64,000 nt of DNA from Halorussus ruber (GTDB lineage Archaea > Halobacteriota > Halobacteria > Halobacteriales > Haladaptataceae): assembly GCF_004765785.1 (NCBI RefSeq), contig NZ_SBIT01000002.1, forward strand, positions 408,510 through 472,509, written 5' to 3'. The notes beneath the pieces were generated by a model. It saw only the letters and a list, made by a program, of their open reading frames with translations. It had not been told where the DNA came from and did not search any database. Below, piece after piece: positions 17,129 through 25,150 of the stretch (its first letter is position 1; each line of letters opens with the position of its first letter). Made by a program: the position numbers and the translations under genes.

Positions 17129-18457
17129 ATGGCGACCGACCGAGAGCAGGCGGACCCCCTCTCAGCCTTCCGGCAGTTTCTCGCCCTAGAACGCGACGTG
17201 CTCGTCCTCTCGCTGGCGATGTTCGCGTTCAGCCTCGGCTTCCAGATGACCGGGCGGTACATGGGTCGGTACCTCGAGTTTCTCGGCGCGGGAAGCCTCG
17301 TCATCGGTCTCTACGGGAGTCTGGGCAACCTCATCGGCGCGGTCTACCCCTACCCCGGCGGAGCCATCTCGGACCGGGTCGGGTCGCGGACCGCGCTGAC
17401 CGCGTTCGGACTGGCCTCGACGCTCGGCTTTCTGCTGTGGTTTCTCGCGCCCGAGTTCGAATTCCTCCCGGTTCCGACGTGGGCGTGGATTTTCGCGGGG
17501 CTCCTGCTTGCCCAAGCGTGGAAGTCGTTCGGCCTCGGCGCGACGTTCGCCATCGTCAAGCAGAGCGTCCCGCCCGAGGAGTTAGCGACGGGATTCGCCA
17601 GCACCGAGACCTTCCGCCGGACCGCGTTCCTCCTCGGTCCCCTCCTCGCGGCGGGCCTGCTGGCGGTCTACGAGTTCGGCGTCGGCTTCCGGTACGTGCT
17701 GGCGGTCGCGGCCGGGTTCGGTCTGGTGGCGACCGTGGCCCAGCACCTCCTCTACGACGCCAGCGAGGACTCGTTGGGCAAGTCCTTCGAGGGCGTCGAG
17801 CAGGTGCTGTCGGACCTCCGAGGGATGCCCGCGGTCCTGCGACCCCTACTGGTCGGCGACACGCTGGTCAGGTTTGCGAACGGGATGATTTACGTCTTCG
17901 TCGTCCTCGTGGTGACGAACGTCTTGGAGGTCAGCGCGACGCTCCCCGTGGTCGGCTACCTCGGCCCGGACGCCTTCTTCGGGGTCCTGCTGGCGGTCGA
18001 GATGGCGGTCGCGCTGGTGGTGATGATTCCCGTCTCGAAGGCGGCCCGCCGGTTCGGCCTCAAGCCGGTCGTCGCACTCGGATTCGTCGTCTACGCCGTC
18101 TTCCCGGCTTTGCTGGTCAACGCGCCCGAGGGCGGCCTGACCGTCGCCGGTATTCCGCTCTCGGAGACCGCGCTCGTCACGCTCCTGTTCGGGGTTTCCG
18201 GGCTTCGATTCGCCGGTCTGCCAGCGCACAAGGCGCTCATCGTCGGCCCGGCCGAGGAGAACGCAGGGGGTCGGGTCGTCGGGTCGTACTACCTCGCGCG
18301 GAACGCGGTGGTCATCCCGAGCGCGGCCATCGGCGGGTGGCTCTACGGCCTCTCGCCGGGCGGGCCGCAGTTGGCGTTCGGGCTTGCGACCGCGATTGGA
18401 CTGGTCGGGACGGGGTACTTTCTCGCGTTCGGGAAGGAGCTACCGGCCTATCAGTGA
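17129..18457 (+). CDS. MFS transporter
   Basis: A 442-residue major facilitator protein with about twelve membrane helices. The loop 2-3 signature is GGAISDRVGSRTALTAFGL, and KAARRFGLKP is its second-half counterpart. The N-terminal ALERDVLVLSLAMFAFSLGF begins helix 1. The substrate cannot be told; the family includes drug and small-solute exporters. ATG at 17129. Its 3' end overlaps a small gene on the opposite strand by seven bases. Confidence 0.9.
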   Translation: MATDREQADPLSAFRQFLALERDVLVLSLAMFAFSLGFQMTGRYMGRYLEFLGAGSLVIGLYGSLGNLIGAVYPYPGGAISDRVGSRTALTAFGLASTLGFLLWFLAPEFEFLPVPTWAWIFAGLLLAQAWKSFGLGATFAIVKQSVPPEELATGFASTETFRRTAFLLGPLLAAGLLAVYEFGVGFRYVLAVAAGFGLVATVAQHLLYDASEDSLGKSFEGVEQVLSDLRGMPAVLRPLLVGDTLVRFANGMIYVFVVLVVTNVLEVSATLPVVGYLGPDAFFGVLLAVEMAVALVVMIPVSKAARRFGLKPVVALGFVVYAVFPALLVNAPEGGLTVAGIPLSETALVTLLFGVSGLRFAGLPAHKALIVGPAEENAGGRVVGSYYLARNAVVIPSAAIGGWLYGLSPGGPQLAFGLATAIGLVGTGYFLAFGKELPAYQ

Positions 18458-18588
18458 CGGCGACGTGACTGCTCGGAGACGCGCTCGCGCTGTCGGCCCG
18501 CGTACAACAGCGACCAAACGAGAAACAGTGTGCCGAACCACCCGACCGCGACGAAGACGAGCGTGCCTGGCGGAATAGAGACGACCAT
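18451..18588 (-). CDS. 45-residue single-helix membrane protein
   Basis: ATG at 18588 to TGA at 18451. The product starts MVVSIPPGTLVFVAVGWFGT, continues with a single hydrophobic helix ending LVWSLLYAG, and has a basic Arg-rich tail (RQRERVSEQSRRRH) that would stay inside by the positive-inside rule. Third positions are mainly C or G. The start and helix form a compact unit typical of haloarchaeal membrane microproteins. It converges on the MFS gene with a seven-base overlap. Function unknown. Confidence 0.6.
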   Translation of the reverse strand: MVVSIPPGTLVFVAVGWFGTLFLVWSLLYAGRQRERVSEQSRRRH

Positions 18589-19035
18589 GCGTCAACCGAG
18601 AGCGCAGAGAGACTTTCCTATGCGCCGGGTAATTCGAGAATCGGCGTCACAAACTTGCCGAGCTCGGCGTCTCGATCTGTGCTGTTCCCGACAGCCTCAG
18701 TTCCGCCACGGCGAGTGACTGGCCGAAGGAACACTGACCGTCGTACTTTCTCGCGTCTGGGAAAGAACCGCCTGCATATTCGTAGCGTCGTCATTCGGTA
18801 CTGAGCGGTCAGAACGGAAAGGAAGTATGTTCCCTGACTCAGACTCCCCACTGGCATCGCCAGTGAGTCGCCCCTGCCAGATGTGACGACGTCCGAGATT
18901 ACCGTGTGACCGAACATAATAGTAACGGTTAGATGGAGGCGTATCGGAGATATTTTTGTTATCGACTATATAGCTACGCCTGCCGGGATGGTAGCCCCTG
19001 TCGAATCGTGGCGAAACCCCGGTCGAAGAGGAAGT
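18589..19035. other. Gene-free stretch with a repeated inverted motif
   Basis: No credible gene in these 447 bases; the frames that stay open are Arg- and Ser-rich with poor codon use. AGGAAGTATGTTCCC at 18820-18834 recurs exactly at 19029-19043, and CACTGGC/GCCAGTG forms a small perfect hairpin at about 18849-18865. Confidence 0.4.
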
Positions 19036-19164
19036 ATGTTCCCGGACGACAACGAAGACGACCAGGCAGTACCCGAACGGCTTCTCAAGTGGGTTCGCGT
19101 AGTGGCTTACGCCCTCATGGCGGCCTACTACGGAGGGCGAGTGATTTTCCTCCAAGCCGAGTAA
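19036..19164 (+). CDS. 42-residue hypothetical protein
   Basis: ATG at 19036 to TAA at 19162. The product begins MFPDDNEDDQAVPERLLKWV and ends YYGGRVIFLQAE: an acidic N-terminus followed by one short hydrophobic helix (VRVVAYALMAAYY), so it is probably a membrane microprotein. A purine-rich AGAGGAAG precedes the start. The next gene on this strand (MFS) starts 118 bases later. No family recognised. Confidence 0.5.
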   Translation: MFPDDNEDDQAVPERLLKWVRVVAYALMAAYYGGRVIFLQAE

Positions 19165-19282
19165 GGAAACCGAACCCGGTTCTTTCTTTCTCGCGTGTCG
19201 TCCGGTAAACACAGTAAAACGGCTTGCAAGCCTGGAAGCGTTCCCGAACTCCTTTCACCGACCCGAGAATACCGACCGACAG

Positions 19283-20557
19283 ATGTCCTTCCGCGCCTCC
19301 TTCGCCGACCTCCGAGAGTTCGACCGGGCCGTCTTCGTCGTGGCCGCGGCGCGGTTCGTCAACGTTCTCGGGTCGGGCATCGTCTATCCCTTCGCCACGC
19401 TCTACTTCTACGGCGAGGTCGGCATCGCGTTCACGCTGGTCGGTACCGGCCTGTTCGCCAACAGCGTGGCCACCGCGGGCGGGAACGTCGTCGGCGGGTA
19501 CCTCGCGGACCGCTGGGGTCGCAAGCCCGTGATGGTGACGAGTATGGCGCTGTCGGCCCCGACGCTGGCGGCCTACGCGCTGGTGACGACTGCACCTGGA
19601 TTCATCGCGGCGGCGACCGCGGCGGGCCTCGCGGCCGGACTGTTCGCACCGGCGAGTCAGGCGATGGTCGCGGATCTGACCCCGGACGCCGACCGCGAAC
19701 AGGCCTACGGACTCCTGAAGGTCGCCAGCAACGCCGGGTTCGGGTCGGGATTCGTCGTCGGCGGCGTCCTCTACGGCATCGCCCAGACCGCCGTGTTCGT
19801 CGCCGACGGCCTGACCAGCGGCGTGGTCGCAATCCTGCTCGCGGTCGCACTTCCGAGGGTCGCGGCGGCGGGCGAAGAGACCCCGGCGGGCGCTGAGAGT
19901 TCGCTCGCCGCGACCCTCCGAGAGTGGAGTCGCGCGGTCACCCAGCCCACGATTCTGGCGCTCGCGGTGCTGAACGTCGGGTTCGCAATCGCCTACGCTC
20001 AGATGCAGAGTACGGTGCCCGTCTTCGCCGAGGAGACCTTCGGCCTGACCAGCGAGCAGTTGGGCACCCTCTACGTCCTGAACCCGCTGGTCATCGTCGT
20101 CTTCCAGATGCCCGCCGTCGCGTGGGTCAAGGCGTGGCGGCGGACCCGCGGCCTCGCGCTCTCGGCGGGGTTCTGGGCCGCGAGTTTCGTCGCCATCGTG
20201 CTGGCCCAAGGCGCGCCCTTCCTCCTCGGGGTCGGACTCGTCGGCGCGTTTCTGGTCCTCCGGACCGTCGGCGAGATTCTGCACGCGCCGCTCATCACCG
20301 CGCTGGCGAGCGACGCGGGCACGGTCGAGGAGCGCGGGTCGCAACTCTCGGTGCTGGAGGTCGCCAAGCGACTCGGGTTCGGCATCGGCCCGGTGGTCGG
20401 CGGCGCGTTTTTCGACTACGGCGTCGAGGGACTGCTCTGGCCCGCGCTGGTCGGGATGAGCCTCCTGCTTGGGGTCGGCGTGCTGTCGCTGGAGCGGCGG
20501 GTTCCTCCGTCTGCGAACGGTCGGGGTGAGGCGGCGGACCGAGGACTCGATGGCTGA
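19283..20557 (+). CDS. MFS transporter, DHA1-like
   Basis: A 424-residue protein with about twelve helices. The classical loop 2-3 signature GGYLADRWGRKPVMVTSMAL and helix 4 APASQAMVADL are typical of the drug:proton antiporter-1 group. The second-half loop AWRRTRGLALSAGFW and GSQLSVLEVAKRLGFGIGP follow. Probably an exporter; the substrate is unknown. ATG at 19283. It is clearly a different subfamily from the carrier at 17129, so the pair is not a simple duplication. Confidence 0.9.
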   Translation: MSFRASFADLREFDRAVFVVAAARFVNVLGSGIVYPFATLYFYGEVGIAFTLVGTGLFANSVATAGGNVVGGYLADRWGRKPVMVTSMALSAPTLAAYALVTTAPGFIAAATAAGLAAGLFAPASQAMVADLTPDADREQAYGLLKVASNAGFGSGFVVGGVLYGIAQTAVFVADGLTSGVVAILLAVALPRVAAAGEETPAGAESSLAATLREWSRAVTQPTILALAVLNVGFAIAYAQMQSTVPVFAEETFGLTSEQLGTLYVLNPLVIVVFQMPAVAWVKAWRRTRGLALSAGFWAASFVAIVLAQGAPFLLGVGLVGAFLVLRTVGEILHAPLITALASDAGTVEERGSQLSVLEVAKRLGFGIGPVVGGAFFDYGVEGLLWPALVGMSLLLGVGVLSLERRVPPSANGRGEAADRGLDG

Positions 20558-20572
20558 TATTCCTCACCACTC

Positions 20573-20780
20573 CGGCGCGCGCGAGCAACGTGCGCGAGGT
20601 CTTCGTGAGCGGAGCGAACGAAGGCTCGGCAGAGCGTGTCTCTGCCGGCGGACGAGTGACGATTCGGAAGACGAGCGAAGCGAGTCTTCCGGAGCGAACG
20701 AGGAGGCTGGGGAGGACGAGGTGCGGGGCGGTGCTGTGCGGTCGCGGTGATTCCTGTGTTCGAGCCCGAAGCTAGTTACC
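20573..20780. repeat. Family B intergenic element, copy 1
   Basis: Begins GGCGCGCGCGAGCAACGTGC, has GAGGCTGGGGAGGACGAGG in the middle and ends GTGTTCGAGCCCGAAGCTAG. Internal inverted pairs include GGCAGAGCGTG/CTCTGCC and GGAAGACGAGC/GTCTTCC. Copies lie at 53540 and 56364 in the same orientation. It occupies most of the gene-free stretch 20558-20899. Confidence 0.7.
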
Positions 20781-20899
20781 TCGACTCTGAGAATCATATA
20801 TCGGTGTTAAACATATATGAATACATGTGAAAGACAATAAAACAATTCTTAGTGCCAAAAACCGACGCGCCTTTCATCCGGCGCTCCTAACCTCCGAGC

Positions 20900-21193
20900 G
20901 TGTCAGAGAGCGTCCCCGACCGGCCGCGAGCCAACTTCGCGGCGGCGCTAAACGTCCGCCAGAACGCGGTTCGCGGGTTCGCGTTCGCCCTGCTCATGAC
21001 CGCGACGGTCCTCGCGCTGTTCGTCTTCCTGCCGGGGACGCGCCAGCCGACGCCCTACTATCTGGGACTGGGATTCGTCCTGCTCACGACGCTGGGCGCG
21101 CTGGCGACGACGGTGCTGACGCTCGTGTCGGCGTATCGGCTGGCGAAGGAGGAGGGACTACAGGACGGACCGCGACTGGACGAGCGCCAGTAG
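20900..21193 (+). CDS. Small two-helix membrane protein
   Basis: A 97-residue protein starting at GTG 20900 (MSESVPDRPRANFAAALNVR). Two hydrophobic helices, about residues 26-44 (FAFALLMTATVLALFVFLP) and 54-80 (LGLGFVLLTTLGALATTVLT), face each other across a short loop; the tail is charged (KEEGLQDGPRLDERQ). It looks like a conserved haloarchaeal membrane protein of unknown role. Codon use is typical of the genome. Confidence 0.75.
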   Translation: MSESVPDRPRANFAAALNVRQNAVRGFAFALLMTATVLALFVFLPGTRQPTPYYLGLGFVLLTTLGALATTVLTLVSAYRLAKEEGLQDGPRLDERQ

Positions 21194-21298
21194 GAACCTC
21201 CTCGGCGCGATTCCGTCGATACAAAGTCCAGACGCGGATACGTTCGCCACTATATTCAGAAAGTAAACATTAACTCGGTCCCGGAAGTCGTGTCGGCT

Positions 21299-21637
21299 AT
21301 GCGAGAGTACCTGTATCTGGGCGCGGCTATCGCCGCCGAGGTTACCGGCACGACCGCGCTCAAATTCTCGGACGGGTTCGAGAACGTTCTCCCGACGCTC
21401 GTGGTCGTGGTCGGCTACGTCGGGTCGTTCTACCTCCTGAGTCTCACCCTCCAAGAACTCCCGATAGGCCTCGTGTACGCGACGTGGTCCGCGGTGGGTA
21501 TCGTGGCCGCCGCGCTCGTCGGCGTCGCGTTCTTCGAGGAGTCCATCGACCTCGCCGGAGTCGTCGGCATGGCGCTCATCGTCGGCGGCGTCCTCGTCCT
21601 GAACCTCCTCTCGGAGTCGTACTCGCCAGCGCACTAG
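21299..21637 (+). CDS. SMR-family multidrug exporter
   Basis: A 112-residue, four-helix small multidrug resistance protein. It opens MREYLYLGAAIAAEVTGTTA, with Glu13 in AIAAEV as the proton/drug-binding carboxylate, then ALKFSDGF, and WSAVGIVAAALVGVAFF in helix 3, all family hallmarks. It works as a dimer exporting cationic drugs or guanidinium in exchange for protons. ATG at 21299 fits the family N-terminus exactly; a GTG at 21290 would add three residues. Confidence 0.92.
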   Translation: MREYLYLGAAIAAEVTGTTALKFSDGFENVLPTLVVVVGYVGSFYLLSLTLQELPIGLVYATWSAVGIVAAALVGVAFFEESIDLAGVVGMALIVGGVLVLNLLSESYSPAH

Positions 21638-21664
21638 CGGGAAGAAACTGCGAAGCCGACCGCT

Positions 21665-22882
21665 CTACTCCGCCGAGTACTCCGACCCCGTCAACTCCGC
21701 CAACCGCTCCGCGCCCGACCGGGTTCCCTTGGCGATGAACACGTCACCTGCGCGGAGTTCCGTCTCGGGGCCGGGCTGAATCACCCAGTCGCGCTCGCCG
21801 TCGGCCGACCGCCGGACCGCGATGACGCCCATTCCGGTCTCGGTCTTGACCGCGCGGTCGCCCAGCGTCACGCGGTCGAACTCGCTGTCGGGCGCGACCG
21901 TCAGGCGGACGATGACCTCGTCGCTCTCCTTGACGGCCTGCTCGACGACCGGGTGGGTGCCGAGACCCCGGAGGACGCCCTCGCTGATTTCGACCGCGGC
22001 GTCGCTGATGACCTCGGTGGCGTTGGCCAGATGGACCAGTCCACGGAGCGAGACCGGGTCCTCGACGCGCGCCGCAGCGCGGAGCGTCCACGCCTCGAAG
22101 CGCGACTGGAGGGCGTCGACCTCGGCTTCGAGTTCGACCACCTCCTCGGCCACCTCCTTGCTGTCGAAGAGGACGCTCCCGTAGGCCAAGTCCACCGCGA
22201 GTTCGCTGATGTTCTTCATCAGGACGATGGAGTCCACGGCGCGCTCCAAGTCCTGAATGCCGGGTTCCGGCGGATCCGGCGGGTCGTACTCCTCGCCGGT
22301 CGCGCGCCGGTAGAGGTCCGCGATGCCCTCCTCGGGGCCGCGGAGGAGGAGCGTGTCCTCGGCGCGAAGGTCGGTATCGCGGTCGGGGTTGGTGAGCCAG
22401 TCGTCCCCGCGACGGATGGCGATGACGCGCACGCCGGTCTCGGTCTCGACGTTCAGGTCGCCGAGGGTTCGGTCCGCGAGGTCCGAGGTATCTGTGACCT
22501 CCGTGCGGACCAGCGTCTCGACCGCCTCGGGGAGCGCGGCCCGCATCGCCTCGGGCAGGCCGATGTCCTCCAAGACGACCTTGGCGATGTCGCCCGCGGC
22601 GTCGCTTATCTTCTCGGCCGCGCCGACCACGCCCAGCACGGGAGCCAACTGCTCGGCGTCCTCCGGGCTTCTGGCGGCCATCAAGAGGCTCATCCGGGCC
22701 TGCATCTGCAGCACGTCCATCCGGGCTTCGAGGTCCAGCACCTCGCGGGCCACGTCGTCGCTCCCGTTGAGGACCGCGGAAAACGAGAGGTCGATGAGGA
22801 GTTCGGCGGTGTCTTTCATCTCCGCCAGCACTTCCTTGACGCTGACGGGCTCGTACTCGACTTCGCCGCCGGACGGGTCCAT
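21665..22882 (-). CDS. Tandem PhoU/TrkA-C domain protein
   Basis: A 405-residue soluble protein made of two similar halves. Each has a PhoU-like helical domain (MKDTAELLIDLSFSAVL and MKNISELAVDLAYGSVL) followed by a TrkA-C (RCK_C) domain (LNVETETGVRVIAIRRGDDW and RAVKTETGMGVIAVRRSADG). RCK_C domains bind nucleotides or ions and gate potassium channels and transporters. With no membrane helices, this is probably a cytoplasmic regulator of an ion carrier encoded elsewhere. No transporter is adjacent on the same strand; the SMR gene is convergent. Confidence 0.87.
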   Translation of the reverse strand: MDPSGGEVEYEPVSVKEVLAEMKDTAELLIDLSFSAVLNGSDDVAREVLDLEARMDVLQMQARMSLLMAARSPEDAEQLAPVLGVVGAAEKISDAAGDIAKVVLEDIGLPEAMRAALPEAVETLVRTEVTDTSDLADRTLGDLNVETETGVRVIAIRRGDDWLTNPDRDTDLRAEDTLLLRGPEEGIADLYRRATGEEYDPPDPPEPGIQDLERAVDSIVLMKNISELAVDLAYGSVLFDSKEVAEEVVELEAEVDALQSRFEAWTLRAAARVEDPVSLRGLVHLANATEVISDAAVEISEGVLRGLGTHPVVEQAVKESDEVIVRLTVAPDSEFDRVTLGDRAVKTETGMGVIAVRRSADGERDWVIQPGPETELRAGDVFIAKGTRSGAERLAELTGSEYSAE

Positions 22883-22995
22883 GTCGGAACGTTGTACGTC
22901 TCCCGATAAAAACGTTCGTAGATGGTTGAATGGCGGGCGTTCGTAAGAGGAAAGAAAGATAATGCTTTTCCGGTCTTGCCGAGAAGTATCAGGGT

Positions 22996-24135
22996 ATGTC
23001 AGAAGAGGTCAAGAAAGGGTTGGAGGGCGTCGTCGTCGCAGAATCAGCACTCAGCTTCATCAATGGCGACGAGGGTCGTCTGATTTACCGCGGCTACGAG
23101 ATCGAAGACCTCGCGCAGAAGGCGAGCTACGAGGAAGTGCTGTATCTGCTCTGGCACGGCGAACTCCCCACCGAGGACGAGCTCGCCGACTTCTCCGAGT
23201 CGATGGCCGCCGAGCGCCAACTCGACGAGGACGTTCTCGACACGGTCCGGAAACTCGCCGAGGCCGACGAGGAGCCGATGGCCGCGCTCCGGACCGCGGT
23301 GTCGATGCTCTCGGCCTACGACGCCGACGACTCGTCGTCCGAGCCGACCGACCGCGAGGTCAACCTCCGGAAGGGCCAGCGCATCACCGCGAAGATCCCG
23401 ACCATCGTCGCGGCGTTCAAGCGCATCCGGAACGGGAACGACCCGGTCGAACCCCGCGAGGACCTCGGCCACGCCGAGAACTTCCTCTACATGCTCAACG
23501 ACGAGCAACCCGACGAAGTGCTGGCCGAGACGTTCGACATGGCGCTGGTCCTCCACGCCGACCACGGCCTGAACGCCTCGACGTTCTCCTCGATGGTGAC
23601 CTCCTCGACGCTCTCGGACCTCCACAGCGCCATCACGAGCGCGGTCGGCACCCTCGCCGGACCGCTCCACGGCGGCGCGAACGCCAACGTGATGAAGATG
23701 CTCAAGGAACTCGACGAGAGCGGCAAGGACGCCAAGACGTGGGTCGACGACGCCCTCGACCGCGGCGAGCGCATCATGGGCTTCGGCCACCGCGTCTACA
23801 ACGTCAAGGACCCCCGCGCGAAGATTCTCGGCGAGAAGAGTGAGGAACTCGGCGAGGCCGCGGGCGACACCAAGTGGTACGAGATGTCGGTCGAAATCGA
23901 GGAGTACATGAAAAACGAGAAGGGGCTGGCCCCGAACGTGGACTTCTACTCCGCCTCGACCTACTACCAGATGGGCATCCCCATCGACCTCTACACTCCC
24001 ATCTTCGCCATGTCCCGCGTCGGCGGGTGGATCGGCCACGTCCTCGAGCAGTACGAGGACAACCGCCTGATTCGGCCGCGCGCGAAGTACACCGGGTCGA
24101 AGCAGGAGAACTGGGTCCCCATCGAAGAGCGGTAA
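22996..24135 (+). CDS. citZ: Citrate synthase
   Basis: A 379-residue enzyme condensing acetyl-CoA and oxaloacetate into citrate, the entry of the TCA cycle. Signatures in order: LLWHGELPTEDEL, HADHGLNASTFSS (substrate His), GPLHGGANANVMK (catalytic His), MGFGHRVYNVKDPR (His and Arg for oxaloacetate). It ends with the Arg-containing RPRAKYTGSKQENW for CoA. Length and motifs fit the compact archaeal/Gram-positive form. ATG at 22996 after CAGGGT. A 2-methylcitrate synthase role cannot be excluded from sequence alone. Confidence 0.93.
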   Translation: MSEEVKKGLEGVVVAESALSFINGDEGRLIYRGYEIEDLAQKASYEEVLYLLWHGELPTEDELADFSESMAAERQLDEDVLDTVRKLAEADEEPMAALRTAVSMLSAYDADDSSSEPTDREVNLRKGQRITAKIPTIVAAFKRIRNGNDPVEPREDLGHAENFLYMLNDEQPDEVLAETFDMALVLHADHGLNASTFSSMVTSSTLSDLHSAITSAVGTLAGPLHGGANANVMKMLKELDESGKDAKTWVDDALDRGERIMGFGHRVYNVKDPRAKILGEKSEELGEAAGDTKWYEMSVEIEEYMKNEKGLAPNVDFYSASTYYQMGIPIDLYTPIFAMSRVGGWIGHVLEQYEDNRLIRPRAKYTGSKQENWVPIEER

Positions 24136-24386
24136 ATAGAACGCCTGTTTTCGATTCTCTTTTGCTTAGTCGTTCAGCTCTGAGTACCCGTCAACTGATT
24201 CTCAGCAATACTGTTCCGACTCCTCCGGGAATCCGTGGAAGAGTACTTTCATCGATTCAGAAAGACGATTCCGCTGGCTTTCGGGGAGCCAGCACCCCAC
24301 TACACCAACTGCATTCGTGACTATATCGCCTACAAATGTAAATTGTCGGGTAGAGAAATGAGAAACGTCTCTATCGCTACGAATAG

Positions 24387-24473
24387 CTACTCCGAGTCGT
24401 CGTCATCCGACTTCCGTTTTTCCACGAAGTTGATTTCGTATCCTTCGTCGGAGTCCTCTTCTTCATCAGCCAT
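24387..24473 (-). CDS. 28-residue acidic microprotein
   Basis: ATG at 24473 to TAG at 24387, starting MADEEEDSDEGYEINFVEKR and ending KSDDDDSE. It begins nine bases after the stop of the four-helix membrane protein, on the same strand, so it would be co-transcribed. Composition is extremely acidic with a central basic/aromatic patch. Its tight spacing is the main support; it is very short, so chance is possible. No gene is seen in 24136-24386. Confidence 0.45.
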   Translation of the reverse strand: MADEEEDSDEGYEINFVEKRKSDDDDSE

Positions 24474-24482
24474 GTTCACATT

Positions 24483-25058
24483 TCAGTCGTCGTTATACAA
24501 GTATCTTCCGTAGGATAGAGAAACTACGACCAGTAAAACAATCACGTAGTCCAACGACGGCGGGAAGTTCCGAATTATCGTCCGCGGAACGAGCGCGGCA
24601 AAGAGAAGAATTGCCGCCGCGGAAGACCATAATGCGTTTCGGAAGTGCTTGACCTCAGTATCGTACGAAGACTTAGAATACTCGACCATTTTCTGGAAGG
24701 CAATCATGAGATTGCGATAATGCTCGACTCGGCCTCCCTCTTCTTCCACAAGCCGGTCGATTTGGTCTGCCGCTCCCGAACCGATACCATTCGTGAACTT
24801 GCGGGGGCGATATACTTGGAGACAACAGCCAAGGGAAAGTAGTAGTGCCCCAGTTCCGGCAAGTACTAACGGAACACCGGTTATTTGCTGCGAGAGACTT
24901 GTCGCTGAAACCACGATACTAACCGCAAGAATGTCGATTTTGGCTAGGTCTATCGCTCGTTGATTGAGTTGGTGTTGGTCCGACAGCTGGTTCTCAACTG
25001 TGTTCTGAAGTTCCTCGTACCCGGTTCGATAGATTTCCGATTTCTCGTCGTCGTTCAT
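24483..25058 (-). CDS. Four-helix membrane protein, SLATT/effector-like layout
   Basis: A 191-residue protein. Hydrophobic helices lie at about 43-60 (IDILAVSIVVSATSLSQQI), 62-84 (VPLVLAGTGALLLSLGCCLQ), 145-160 (AAAILLFAALVPRTII) and 169-185 (LDYVIVLLVVVSLSYG). The helical soluble stretches are the N-terminus and about 95-140. A helical hairpin, a soluble helix and a second helical pair resemble SLATT and Pycsar-type membrane effectors; no sequence motif proves this. Codon use is visibly poorer in GC than in neighbours, suggesting acquisition. A microprotein follows in the same unit. Confidence 0.6.
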   Translation of the reverse strand: MNDDEKSEIYRTGYEELQNTVENQLSDQHQLNQRAIDLAKIDILAVSIVVSATSLSQQITGVPLVLAGTGALLLSLGCCLQVYRPRKFTNGIGSGAADQIDRLVEEEGGRVEHYRNLMIAFQKMVEYSKSSYDTEVKHFRNALWSSAAAILLFAALVPRTIIRNFPPSLDYVIVLLVVVSLSYGRYLYNDD

Positions 25059-25150
25059 CCGTAGTAGTCTCTGAACACGACATGCTTCGTTGCTGAACGC
25101 ACTAACCCGATATTTGATAAATCTGCATCAGTATAGTTAAAATTGACTAT

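Noticed and set aside
18618..18917. 99-codon frame on the minus strand
   Set aside because: Basic, low-complexity product with poor third-position bias; lies in a gene-free region.
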